In this document: piece after piece, positions 7,641 through 16,040 of the stretch | How the letters are laid out: the number at the start of each line of letters is the position of its first letter | Position numbering within the stretch: the first letter of the stretch is position 1 | DNA from: Bradyrhizobium sp. WSM1417 | Lineage (GTDB): Bacteria; Pseudomonadota; Alphaproteobacteria; Rhizobiales; Xanthobacteraceae | DNA: 64,000 bases | Reading direction: 5' to 3' | Assembly (NCBI RefSeq): GCF_000515415.1 | Contig: NZ_KI911783.1 | Span: 3,710,392 to 3,774,391, forward strand | Made by a program: the position numbers and the translations under genes | Notes under the pieces: generated by a model | Database searches by the model: none | What the model was told of the DNA's origin: nothing | Seen by the model: the letters and a program-made list of their open reading frames with translations, nothing else

Positions 7641-10600
7641 TCGCCCGAATCATCGCCTGGTCGGCGCGCAATCTGCTGCTCGTGCTGTTCGGTACCGGCT
7701 TCGCTGCCGCCGCCGGCCTCTATGCCCTGGTCCACCTCCCGCTGGATGCGATCCCGGACCTCTCGGACACGCAAGTCATCGTTTACACCGAGTATGCCGG
7801 GCAGGCGCCGCAGGTGATCGAGGATCAGGTCACCTATCCGCTGACGACGGCGATGCTCACCGTGCCGAAATCGAAAGTCGTGCGCGGCTTCTCGTTCTTC
7901 GGCGTCTCCTTCGTTTACGTGATCTTCGAGGACGGCACCGATATCTACTGGGCGCGCTCGCGCGTGATGGAATTCCTGAACGGCGCCTCGTCCAGACTTC
8001 CTACCGGTGTCACCCCAACCATCGGTCCCGATGCGACCGGCGTCGGCTGGGTCTACCAGTACGCCGTGATATCGAAGGAATTGAACCTGGCGGACACGCG
8101 CACGATCCAGGACTGGAATCTGAAGTTCGCGCTGGCCAAGGCCGATGGCGTCGCCGAGGTCGCCAGCATCGGCGGTTTCGTCAAGCAGTACAACGTGGTC
8201 CTCGACCCGCAGCGGATGCGCGACCGCGGCATCAGCATGCAAAAAATACGTGAGGCGATCCGCGCCAGCAACGCCGATGTCGGCGGGCGCACCGTCGAGC
8301 TCTCCGAGTTCGAATACGTCATCCGCGGCAGGGGTTACATCAAGAGCATCAACGATCTCGGCAACATCGTGCTGAAGACGAGCAACGGCACGCCGGTGTT
8401 GCTGCGGGACGTCGCCAACGTCGAGCTCGGGCCGGACGAGCGGCGAGGCATCGCCGAATTGAACGGCGAGGGCGAGGTCGCAAGCGGCATCGTGCTGCAG
8501 CGGTTCGGCGTCAACGCCCTCGACGTCATCGAAAACGTCAAGAAGCGCTTCGGGGAGATCGCCAGCAGCCTGCCGAAATCGGTCGAGATCGTACCGGTCT
8601 ACGACCGGTCGAACCTGATCTATGCGGCCATCGATACCCTCAAGCACACCCTGTTCGAGGAGAGCGTCGTCGTTGGGCTCGTCTGCATCGTGTTCCTTCT
8701 GCATGTCCGCAGCGCGCTGGTCGCGATCCTGATGTTGCCGGTTGGCGTGCTGATGGCGTTCGGCGCCATGAAACTGCTCGGGCTGGGATCGAACATCATG
8801 AGCCTCGGCGGTATCGCGATCGCGATCGGCGCCATGGTGGACGCCGCCATCGTCATGATCGAGAACGCACATAAGCACCTCGAACGGGCGAGACCCCATC
8901 AGTCCCGGGTGCAGATTCTGATCGACGCAGCATCCGAGGTCGGTCCCGCGCTCTTCTTCAGCCTGTTGATCATTACCGTGTCGTTCATGCCGATCTTCAC
9001 CCTGGAATCGCAGGAGGGCCGATTATTCAGCCCGCTGGCGTTCACGAAAACCTTCTCCATGGCTGCCGCGGCCTTGCTGTCCGTTACCTTGGTGCCGGCG
9101 CTGATGGTGATCTTCGTCCGCGGCAGGATTGTCCCGGAGAGCAGGAACGTCATCAATCGCTTCCTGATCTGGGTCTATCGTCCCGTGATCAAGGGGGTTC
9201 TGCGCGCCAAGACGCTGGTCATCCTGGTTTCGCTCGTCGTGCTTGCGGTGACAATCTGGCCGGCGCGCCAGCTCGGCACGGAATTCATGCCCGCGCTGAA
9301 CGAGGGAACGCTGCTCTACATGCCGACGACGCTGCCCGGCATTTCGGTCACCAAGGCGGCCGAGCTGATGCAGATGCAGGACCGCATCATCAAATCGTTC
9401 CCGGAGGTCGCTTCGGTCTACGGCAAGGCGGGACGGGCCGCCACTGCGACCGATCCCGCACCGACGGAGATGTTTGAAACGATCGTCAACTTGAAGCCGA
9501 AGGAGCAGTGGCGTTCCGGCGTTACGGTCGACGGCCTTGTCGCCGAGATGGACAAGGCGTTGCAATTCCCGGGCGTCTCCAACGCCTGGACCATGCCGAT
9601 CAAGGCGCGCATCGATATGCTCTCCACCGGCATCCGCACGCCGGTCGGCGTTAAGGTCATGGGCGCGGACCTCGTCGAGATCGACCGGCTCGCAAAGCAG
9701 ATCGAACGCGTCGTCAAGACCGTGCCCGGCACGTCGTCGGCCTACGCCGAACGCGGCATCGGCGGCTATTATCTCGAGATCGTTCCGGATCGCGAGGCGC
9801 TCGCCCGTTACGGCATCCTGATCCAGGACGTTCAGGACACCATCGCGGCCGCGCTCGGCGGTCAGACGGTCACGACGACCGTGGAGGGCCGGCAGCGGTT
9901 CACGGTGAACATGCGCTATCCGCGTGACCTCCGCGACAATCCCAAGGCGATCGCGAGCGACATCCTGGTGCCGATGCCTTCGGGCGGCGCCGTGCCCCTC
10001 GGCGAGGTGGCCAAGGTTGAGCCGGCACGCGGGCCGACCTCGATCCGAACGGAGAACGGCCAGCTTGCGACCTACATCTACGTCGACATCCGCGATCGCG
10101 ACATCGGGAGCTACGTCGCGGATGCGCAGCGCGCCGTCACCGAAAGCATCCAGTTTCCGGCCGGCTACTACGTGATATGGAGCGGCCAATACGAATATCT
10201 GCAGCGCGCCGCCGCCCGCCTGAAGATCGTCGTTCCGGTGACGCTTACGATCATCTTCCTGTTGTTGTACCTGAACTTCCGGGCGATGACCGAGACCCTC
10301 ATCGTGATGCTGTCGCTGCCGTTCGCGCTGGTCGGCGGCATCTGGATGATGTGGTGGCTCGGCTTCAACCTGTCCGTTGCTGTCGCGGTCGGCTTCATCG
10401 CTCTCGCCGGCGTTGCCGCCGAGACGGGCGTCGTGATGCTGATCTACCTCGATCACGCGCTGGTCGAGACAAGAGCCAGGTGCAGCGCTGACGGCAGGGT
10501 CTTTACCCGACGAGACCTTCACGATGCCATCATGGTGGGTGCGGTCGAGCGTGTGCGGCCCAAGATGATGACGGTGGTCGCGATCATGGCCGGTCTGCTG

Positions 10601-10807
10601 CCGATCATGTGGAGCACCGGAGCCGGATCGGAGATCATGCAGCGCATTGCGGTGCCCATGATCGGCGGCATGACGTCATCGACAGTGCTGACGCTCGTCG
10701 TGATCCCCGCGATTTTCGGCCTGGTGAAGGGGCGGGGGCTTCCGCCGGGTGAGCGAACGGCTCCTGCCGATGAGGGGGCCATGCGCGTTCCGCAAGCTGC
10801 CGAATAG
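7637..10807 (+). CDS. cusA: CusA-like Cu(I)/Ag(I) RND efflux pump
   Basis: The product is 1056 aa, the usual size for heavy-metal RND pumps. TM4 reads GGIAIAIGAMVDAAIVMIEN, the form typical of monovalent-metal CusA/SilA rather than CzcA. Porter-domain segments GTLLYMPTTLPGIS, PTEMFET and RIDMLSTGI match CusA and keep the Met residues that line its periplasmic metal site. Twelve transmembrane segments are implied by the N- and C-terminal hydrophobic blocks. It exports periplasmic or cytosolic Cu(I)/Ag(I) using the proton gradient with CusB. ATGA overlap with cusB shows translational coupling. A hairpin-like sequence follows the stop, then a convergent terminator at 10854-10880. Confidence 0.93.
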   Translation: MIARIIAWSARNLLLVLFGTGFAAAAGLYALVHLPLDAIPDLSDTQVIVYTEYAGQAPQVIEDQVTYPLTTAMLTVPKSKVVRGFSFFGVSFVYVIFEDGTDIYWARSRVMEFLNGASSRLPTGVTPTIGPDATGVGWVYQYAVISKELNLADTRTIQDWNLKFALAKADGVAEVASIGGFVKQYNVVLDPQRMRDRGISMQKIREAIRASNADVGGRTVELSEFEYVIRGRGYIKSINDLGNIVLKTSNGTPVLLRDVANVELGPDERRGIAELNGEGEVASGIVLQRFGVNALDVIENVKKRFGEIASSLPKSVEIVPVYDRSNLIYAAIDTLKHTLFEESVVVGLVCIVFLLHVRSALVAILMLPVGVLMAFGAMKLLGLGSNIMSLGGIAIAIGAMVDAAIVMIENAHKHLERARPHQSRVQILIDAASEVGPALFFSLLIITVSFMPIFTLESQEGRLFSPLAFTKTFSMAAAALLSVTLVPALMVIFVRGRIVPESRNVINRFLIWVYRPVIKGVLRAKTLVILVSLVVLAVTIWPARQLGTEFMPALNEGTLLYMPTTLPGISVTKAAELMQMQDRIIKSFPEVASVYGKAGRAATATDPAPTEMFETIVNLKPKEQWRSGVTVDGLVAEMDKALQFPGVSNAWTMPIKARIDMLSTGIRTPVGVKVMGADLVEIDRLAKQIERVVKTVPGTSSAYAERGIGGYYLEIVPDREALARYGILIQDVQDTIAAALGGQTVTTTVEGRQRFTVNMRYPRDLRDNPKAIASDILVPMPSGGAVPLGEVAKVEPARGPTSIRTENGQLATYIYVDIRDRDIGSYVADAQRAVTESIQFPAGYYVIWSGQYEYLQRAAARLKIVVPVTLTIIFLLLYLNFRAMTETLIVMLSLPFALVGGIWMMWWLGFNLSVAVAVGFIALAGVAAETGVVMLIYLDHALVETRARCSADGRVFTRRDLHDAIMVGAVERVRPKMMTVVAIMAGLLPIMWSTGAGSEIMQRIAVPMIGGMTSSTVLTLVVIPAIFGLVKGRGLPPGERTAPADEGAMRVPQAAE

Positions 10808-10853
10808 GTGAGGACGAGGTCGTCGTTCTCGGCAATGTGTCCTGCAATAAAAC

Positions 10854-10880
10854 ACCCGCGCCGGACTGCTCCGCGCGGGT
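10854..10880 (-). terminator. Intrinsic terminator, shared 27-nt hairpin
   Basis: Read on the minus strand, ACCCGCGC and GCGCGGGT flank an inner GGA/TCC pair and a 4-nt loop, followed by GTTTTATT. It starts 4 bp after the end of the minus-strand TonB/TolA-like frame. The same 27-nt hairpin, with two differences, occurs at 20943-20969. Confidence 0.7.
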
Positions 10881-10883
10881 TAG

Positions 10884-11186
10884 CTATGTCTTCGACCGCG
10901 AATTCCTGGCGCGTTCGTCGCTCTCGAACTGCCATCGGATCGACTGCGCCGGAAGCGTATCCTTTGGGAATTTTACCGGTGAACATTTGTTGATCTGCGC
11001 CGTCACCGAAGCTGCCGCGCGGGAATACTCCGCAATGTCCAAGGGATTAATGAGCATTGGCTTGCTCCGATACGTTCCGTCCCGATTGTAGTCGAGTGAG
11101 ATCCAGACCGTCGGCGGGTTCGCGGGAAACGGCCAGATCCGGGCGCGACGCCTTGGGGACTTCGCGCCGACATCGCAAGACGGCAA
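10884..11186 (-). pseudogene. TonB/TolA C-terminal-like small protein or gene remnant
   Basis: The frame encodes 100 aa. The part after about residue 20 resembles the C-terminal domain of rhizobial TolA/TonB-like proteins: PPTVWISLDYNRDGTYRSKP, then a helix with a Cys in INKCSPVKF, and a terminal SIRWQFE strand. The first 20 residues look unrelated, there is no membrane anchor or Pro-rich linker, and no clear Shine-Dalgarno was seen, so a truncated gene is as likely as a short functional one. A terminator follows immediately. It is convergent with cusA. Confidence 0.4.
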
Positions 11187-11214
11187 CGCTCGATCTGACT
11201 TAATGTACGGGGCC

Positions 11215-11628
11215 TTATTCGGACACCGCGAGAACGGTCAGGCCCCTGGTGCGCTTGTGGGGCGTCTCGAAGTCGATCCGCTGCCCCGGCGATAGGCCGA
11301 TCAAGGCCGCTCCAACAGGCGTCAGGACCGAGATCCGATTGAGCTCGATGTTTGCCTCATGCGGATAGACCAGCACGATTTCTCGGCTCGCACCCGTCTC
11401 GTCATCGCGATAGGTCACTCTCGAGCCCATCCTGATCACGCCTTGCAAATTGTTCTCGTCCGTCACCGTGGCACGTTCCATTTCTCGGGCCAGAAAATGG
11501 GCCACTCGCGGAAACAGATCCATGCTCGAATTGGCCAAGGAACTGAGGCGCCGCGATTCGTCCTCAGTGATCTTGATCGGCGGCAACGCGGGCTGTTCTC
11601 GCCGGCTCTCAGCTTCGAAATTGCGCAT
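11215..11628 (-). CDS. Rnk/GreA-family transcription elongation factor
   Basis: The product is 137 aa. An N-terminal short coiled segment (ITEDESRRLSSLANSS...FLAREMERATV) is followed by a GreA/GreB C-terminal FKBP-like domain: IRMGSRVTYRDDETGASREIVLVYPHEA, then ISVLTPVGAALIGLSPGQRIDF, the signature of Rnk (regulator of nucleoside diphosphate kinase). Rnk proteins bind RNA polymerase near the secondary channel but lack the long Gre coiled coil. A second diverged copy lies 9 bp upstream on the same strand, so the two are probably co-transcribed and this one is promoter-distal. Confidence 0.85.
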   Translation of the reverse strand: MRNFEAESRREQPALPPIKITEDESRRLSSLANSSMDLFPRVAHFLAREMERATVTDENNLQGVIRMGSRVTYRDDETGASREIVLVYPHEANIELNRISVLTPVGAALIGLSPGQRIDFETPHKRTRGLTVLAVSE

Positions 11629-11637
11629 TGGTCGCTC

Positions 11638-12153
11638 CTATGCTGCAGTTGGTCCGGGGTCGTCGTCGAACGGGTTGCCTGACCGCCTCGTCCCTCTCCG
11701 GAAGAGTGGGACGACCTTTGAATCCGATGGGGTCAGGCTTTGGACCCTGACGACATTCAGGCATCCGGCGATGAAGTACGGCATCTGGTCGCCGACCTGC
11801 AGTCCGATCAAAGCTGTACCCAGCGGGGTCAACACCGAAATGCAGGCGGGATCCGACCAGCACTCCTCGGGCCAGACCAGTTGCACGGTGCGACGCGGAA
11901 CGCCCCAATTCGTGCAATGGGTGACCCATGATCCGATCGTCACGAAAGGACGGACCTTGTCCGCTTCGTCCGGGACGATATCGGCGCGGTTGATTTCGCC
12001 CATGAGGAATATCCCGTCCAAATCTCCTTTTTGGACGGCGAGGCGGGCGAGCTGTTCGAGCCGCGGATAGTCTGATGAGGTCAGTGCGATTTTTGGAAGA
12101 GGCAGCACGGCGCACTCCTTCTGCTTCAAGACGACCTCTCGAGTGGAGGTCAC
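11638..12153 (-). CDS. Second, diverged Rnk/GreA-like protein
   Basis: The product is 171 aa. It has the same layout as its downstream neighbour: LTSSDYPRLEQLARLAV, IGSWVTHCTNWGVPRRTVQLVWPEE, and the well conserved ISVLTPLGTALIGLQVGDQMPYF. It carries an extra C-terminal tail (SDSKVVPLFRRGTRRSGNPFDDDPGP) with no clear match. Cys and Trp residues inside the C-terminal domain differ from typical Rnk. Tandem duplication followed by divergence is the simplest explanation. It is preceded on the same strand by a terminator-like hairpin at 12171-12194. A role in transcript elongation or stress adjustment is inferred from the family only. Confidence 0.8.
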   Translation of the reverse strand: MTSTREVVLKQKECAVLPLPKIALTSSDYPRLEQLARLAVQKGDLDGIFLMGEINRADIVPDEADKVRPFVTIGSWVTHCTNWGVPRRTVQLVWPEECWSDPACISVLTPLGTALIGLQVGDQMPYFIAGCLNVVRVQSLTPSDSKVVPLFRRGTRRSGNPFDDDPGPTAA

Positions 12154-12170
12154 GAAAGCTGGAAAAGAGC

Positions 12171-12194
12171 CCGGACGGCGCGAACACCGTCCGG
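12171..12194 (-). terminator. Terminator-like hairpin just upstream of the rnk pair
   Basis: CCGGACGG and CCGTCCGG form a perfect 8-bp stem with an 8-nt loop. On the minus strand it is followed by GGCTCTTTTCC, a short T-tract. It lies 17 bp upstream of the first Rnk-like start, directly after a 33-codon open frame (12195-12296). It could terminate a short upstream transcript or act as an attenuator for the rnk pair. Confidence 0.45.
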
Positions 12195-12775
12195 CTAACC
12201 GCCTGCTTGGAGGCGGCCGGCGTGAAGAGCAAAACGCGCGGTGCGCGCATCAATGTCGATGACATAAGCCATGATGCTCTGACTATAGTGGTTCATTTCC
12301 CTGGAAACATTGCGACGAAACCGCACAGCACCTGTACACGCGAAGTATCGAGAGGGACAAAGAAGCGTCTTTGAAGTGAGGGGGTCGGACAATCACGCGG
12401 TTTAATCGGCGTCGATCGCTTGCACCTGGCGATGGAACACTGAACGGGCGCCATGACATGCGATACCGCTCCGAGGTCAGCCCAGCTGAGGACACCGAGC
12501 CGGTCGAGATGAGTGGCTGGCGGTGATCGCGCTCTGCGGATTCTACGCGTTGCTCGGCGCTCTCGCGGCCCTCGTTGCCGCCGCGACTGGCACCCTTCCA
12601 CACTGGATCTGAACCGCTCGATCGCGGAGCCAGTGTCTGCCCAAATGGCGGTTTCCGGGCCAAACCATCACAAGGGCGCTAAATCTAGCAGTGGAGATAT
12701 CGATCCGCCTCGGCTAAGCATTTGAGGATCAGCGCAAGCATCTCTCCACCTCGCAGCCTGGGGCAATGAACGCAA
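12195..12775. other. Intergenic region with two weak small-ORF candidates
   Basis: No gene can be called firmly here. On the minus strand, 12195-12296 encodes a 33-aa peptide (starts MNHYSQSIMAYVIDIDA) preceded closely by AGGGAA and followed by the 12171 hairpin. On the plus strand, an ATG at 12458 opens a short frame (MRYRSEVSPAEDTEPVE) that stops at once, while the next frame over continues as a hydrophobic segment (EWLAVIALCGFYALLG...) to a stop at 12612, as if a small membrane protein gene had been frameshifted. The mrp promoter must lie near the right edge; no clear operator was recognised. Confidence 0.3.
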
Positions 12776-15697
12776 ATGTTCCTGCTTGCCGTTCTCGTCC
12801 TTCCTTTCGCAGGAAGCTTTATTGCGGCACTCTTGCGGGTCAATGCACGCAACGCTGAGGCGTGGCTCGCTGGAGCGGTCGCACTTACAGCTTTTTGCCT
12901 CATCGGCGCGTCTTATCCGAACGTGGCGAATGGCGGCGTTGTCGGGTGGCGGACGGACTGGGTCGCTGAACTTGGACTCGCGTTTGTGCTGAGGCTTGAC
13001 GGGTTTGCATGGGCCTTCGCCATGCTGATCACCGGCATCGGCTTTCTGGTGGTGCTGTATGCCCGCTACTACATGTCACCCAGTGATCCCGTTCCGCGAT
13101 TCTTCTCCCTCCTGCTCGCCTTCATGGGAGCAATGCTGGGAATCGTGCTCTCCGGCAACCTGCTCCAACTGGTTTTTTTCTGGGAGCTGACCAGTCTCTT
13201 TTCATTCCTGCTGATCAGTTACTGGCACCACAACGCGGCGGCGAGAGATGGCGCGCGGATGGCGCTGGTGATCACGTCGACGGGTGGGCTTTGCCTCTTC
13301 GCCGGCGTGCTGCTGATCGGGCACATCGTCGGCAGCTATGACCTGGAGCAGGTGCTGGCTTCCGGGAACGCGATCCGTTCGCACGCGCTTTATGTCCCCG
13401 CACTCGTTCTGATCCTTCTCGGCGCGCTCACCAAAAGCGCCCAATTCCCGTTTCATTTCTGGCTGCCGCACGCGATGGCCGCCCCAACTCCCGTTTCCGC
13501 TTATCTCCATTCGGCAACAATGGTGAAGGCTGGAGTCTTCCTTCTGGTGCGGCTCTGGCCGGCGATGGGTGGAACGAATGAATGGCTGTGGCTGGTGGGC
13601 TCGACCGGCCTGATCACGTTTTTTCTGGGCGCGTTTCTCGCCGTGTTCCAGCAGGATCTGAAGGGGCTATTGGCCTACTCGACGATCAGCCATCTCGGCC
13701 TGATCACACTTTTGACCGGACTCGATACCCCGTTCGGGCAGATCGCGGCGATTTTCCATATCATGAACCACGCGACCTTTAAGGCATCGCTGTTCATGGC
13801 GGCCGGCATCATCGATCACGAAACCGGCACGCGCGACATCCGCCGCCTTAGCGGGCTATGGGCCTTCATGCCGATTACGGCGACGCTGGCCATGGTGGCT
13901 GCCGCGGCAATGGCGGGAGTGCCGTTGCTGAACGGTTTTCTGTCGAAGGAAATGTTTTTTGCCGAGACGATCGAGGTCCATGACAACTCCCTCGTCGATC
14001 AGGCGCTGCCGTACATCGTCACTCTCGCCAGCACGTTCACGGTTGCTTATTCGCTGCGCTTCATTCGCGACGTGTTCTTCGGCCCGCCTCCAACCGGCTT
14101 GCCACGCGTTCCACATGAGCCGCCCCTGTTGATGCGACTTCCGGCCGAACTGCTCGTGCTGGCATGCCTCATCGTCGGCGTCGCGCCGGCTCTCACTGTG
14201 GCGCCGATCCTCGATACGGCTGCCCGGGCGGTTCTCGGCTCCGCGATGCCGGAGTACAGCCTTCGTCTCTGGCACGGAATTACGCCTGAACTTCTGATGA
14301 GCATCGTAGCGATGGCCGGTGGGTTGGGCGTCTACGTCATGCTGCGCTCCTACCTGCTCTCGCACGAGGGACCGCCCTTGCTCGGACGCATCAATGGCAA
14401 ACGGATATTTGACTGGGCGTTGGTGACATTGTCCTGGCGGCTTGCACGATGGCTCGCCACCAATCTCGGCACGAGGCGTCTCCAACCACAATTGAGACTG
14501 TTGGCCGGCGTGGCGTTCGTCGCTGCCCTGCTGCCCCTCTACGCCCGCGGCCTCTCGCTGACGGGACCGTCAGAGAGGGAATTCGACCTCGTCTTTGGAT
14601 TACTCTGGGTGGTCGGCGGTGGTTGCGCGGTGGGGACCGCGGTCCAGGCCAAATTTCATCGGGTGGTGGCGCTGATACTGCTCGGGACCGCGGGTCTCGT
14701 CACCTGCGTCAGCTTCGTCTGGTTGTCCGCTCCCGATGTCGCGCTGACGCAGATCGTCGTTGAGACGGTTACGACGGTTCTCCTGTTGCTCGGCTTGCGG
14801 TGGCTGCCGAAACGCATTGCGCGACCAGGCCCGGCCGAGGCGCCCGACAGCATTCGGTGGCAACGTGTTCGCGACTTCTCCATCGCGCTCCTCGCCGGGC
14901 TCGGTTTGGCCACCCTTGCGCTGGCAGCCATGCAGCTCCCGGACAATCACAGCATTTCGCGATACTTCGTGGAAAACGCATACACGAAGGGGGGCGGAAC
15001 CAACGTGGTCAACGTCATCCTGGTGGATTTTCGCGGGTTCGATACGCTCGGCGAGATCACGGTGCTTGCGGTCGTCGCGCTGACCGTCTTTGCGCTTTTG
15101 CGCCGTTTCCGTCCGGCCCCCGAAAGCATTCCCGTTCCCGAACAGCAGCATGTCCAGGATGCCCACGACGAGGCTCATCCCGATCGACAGAAGGGCGACA
15201 CTGCCAAGGACACGCTGGCTACTGCAGCATTGATGATGGGCTTGCTGTTTCCCGTGATCGGCGTCGTGGCCATCTTCCTTCTCTTGCGCGGGCACGACCT
15301 TCCGGGCGGCGGCTTCGTCGCCGGCATCGCAATGGCAACAGCGTTCATCCTGCAGTATATGGCTCGCGGCACGGTGTGGGTGGAAGCTCGTCTTCACGTC
15401 ATGCCGGTGCGTTGGATGGGTTTCGGCCTCTTGCTGGCAGGGTTTGCGGGAGTTGCCGCCTGCGTTTTCGGACACCCCTTCCTGACCTCGTACTTTGCAT
15501 ATGCCGAACTGCCTCTGCTCGGTCGCGTCCCCGCGGCCAGCGCTCTTCTCTTCGATATCGGTGTGTTCTCGCTTGTCGTCGGCGCGACGGTCCTGATGCT
15601 CATCGCAATCGCGCATCAGTCGCTACGTCGCTATGGCGTGTCGCTCCAGGCGGGGCAACGCGCGCCCGGTGAGCGACCGAAAGAGGAGTTGGTGTAA
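12776..15697 (+). CDS. mrpA: Mrp antiporter subunit A with fused subunit B domain
   Basis: The product is 973 aa. Residues about 1-720 are the NuoL-like MrpA core with many transmembrane helices and hallmarks such as FFWELTSLFSFLLI, LTKSAQFPFHFWLPHAMAAP and STISHLGLITLL. The C-terminal part, about 820-960, is a MrpB (MnhB) domain: LMMGLLFPVIGVVAIFLLLRG and DLPGGGFVAGIAMATAFILQY. A/B fusion is the arrangement seen in rhizobial Pha/Mrp systems. MrpA is a proton-translocating subunit of the multi-subunit Na+(K+)/H+ antiporter used for alkali, sodium or pH tolerance. It starts an operon A(B)-C-D-E-F-G. The start at 12776 lacks a strong ribosome-binding site. Confidence 0.93.
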   Translation: MFLLAVLVLPFAGSFIAALLRVNARNAEAWLAGAVALTAFCLIGASYPNVANGGVVGWRTDWVAELGLAFVLRLDGFAWAFAMLITGIGFLVVLYARYYMSPSDPVPRFFSLLLAFMGAMLGIVLSGNLLQLVFFWELTSLFSFLLISYWHHNAAARDGARMALVITSTGGLCLFAGVLLIGHIVGSYDLEQVLASGNAIRSHALYVPALVLILLGALTKSAQFPFHFWLPHAMAAPTPVSAYLHSATMVKAGVFLLVRLWPAMGGTNEWLWLVGSTGLITFFLGAFLAVFQQDLKGLLAYSTISHLGLITLLTGLDTPFGQIAAIFHIMNHATFKASLFMAAGIIDHETGTRDIRRLSGLWAFMPITATLAMVAAAAMAGVPLLNGFLSKEMFFAETIEVHDNSLVDQALPYIVTLASTFTVAYSLRFIRDVFFGPPPTGLPRVPHEPPLLMRLPAELLVLACLIVGVAPALTVAPILDTAARAVLGSAMPEYSLRLWHGITPELLMSIVAMAGGLGVYVMLRSYLLSHEGPPLLGRINGKRIFDWALVTLSWRLARWLATNLGTRRLQPQLRLLAGVAFVAALLPLYARGLSLTGPSEREFDLVFGLLWVVGGGCAVGTAVQAKFHRVVALILLGTAGLVTCVSFVWLSAPDVALTQIVVETVTTVLLLLGLRWLPKRIARPGPAEAPDSIRWQRVRDFSIALLAGLGLATLALAAMQLPDNHSISRYFVENAYTKGGGTNVVNVILVDFRGFDTLGEITVLAVVALTVFALLRRFRPAPESIPVPEQQHVQDAHDEAHPDRQKGDTAKDTLATAALMMGLLFPVIGVVAIFLLLRGHDLPGGGFVAGIAMATAFILQYMARGTVWVEARLHVMPVRWMGFGLLLAGFAGVAACVFGHPFLTSYFAYAELPLLGRVPAASALLFDIGVFSLVVGATVLMLIAIAHQSLRRYGVSLQAGQRAPGERPKEELV

Positions 15698-15698
15698 A

Positions 15699-16040
15699 AT
15701 GGAGCTTAGCCTGGCCTTCGGCATAGGTGCGCTTACGGCGTCCGGAGTGTGGCTGATCCTCAGGCCGCGCACGTTTCAAGTCATCATCGGGCTTTCGTTG
15801 CTCTCTTACGCCGTCAATCTCTTCATCGTGGCCATGGGACGGGTGCGGACGGGAGCGCCGGTGCTGATCGCAAAAGAGATCGGGGATGCAACGAAACATG
15901 CTGATCCGCTACCACAGGCGCTCGTACTGACTGCAATCGTCATCAGTTTTGCAACGACGGCGCTGTTCCTTGTCGTTCTCCTCGCGTCGCGCGGCCTGGC
16001 TCGGACCGATCACGTCGACGGTCAGGAGCCTGAAGCGTGA
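15699..16040 (+). CDS. mrpC: Mrp antiporter subunit C
   Basis: The product is 113 aa and NuoK-like, with three transmembrane helices. It begins MELSLAFGIGALTASGVWLI and contains VIIGLSLLSYAVNLFIVAMGR and the conserved DPLPQALVLTAIVISFA motif of MnhC/MrpC. AGAGGAG about 10 bp upstream of 15699 selects this Met over the longer upstream frame. It follows mrpA by one base and overlaps mrpD by 4 bp (GTGA), so it is translationally coupled within the Mrp complex operon. Confidence 0.93.
   Translation: MELSLAFGIGALTASGVWLILRPRTFQVIIGLSLLSYAVNLFIVAMGRVRTGAPVLIAKEIGDATKHADPLPQALVLTAIVISFATTALFLVVLLASRGLARTDHVDGQEPEA

Noticed and set aside
9023..10522. 499-codon minus-strand frame within cusA
   Set aside because: Composition is Arg/Asp/His-rich and it is fully antisense to a well conserved pump gene.
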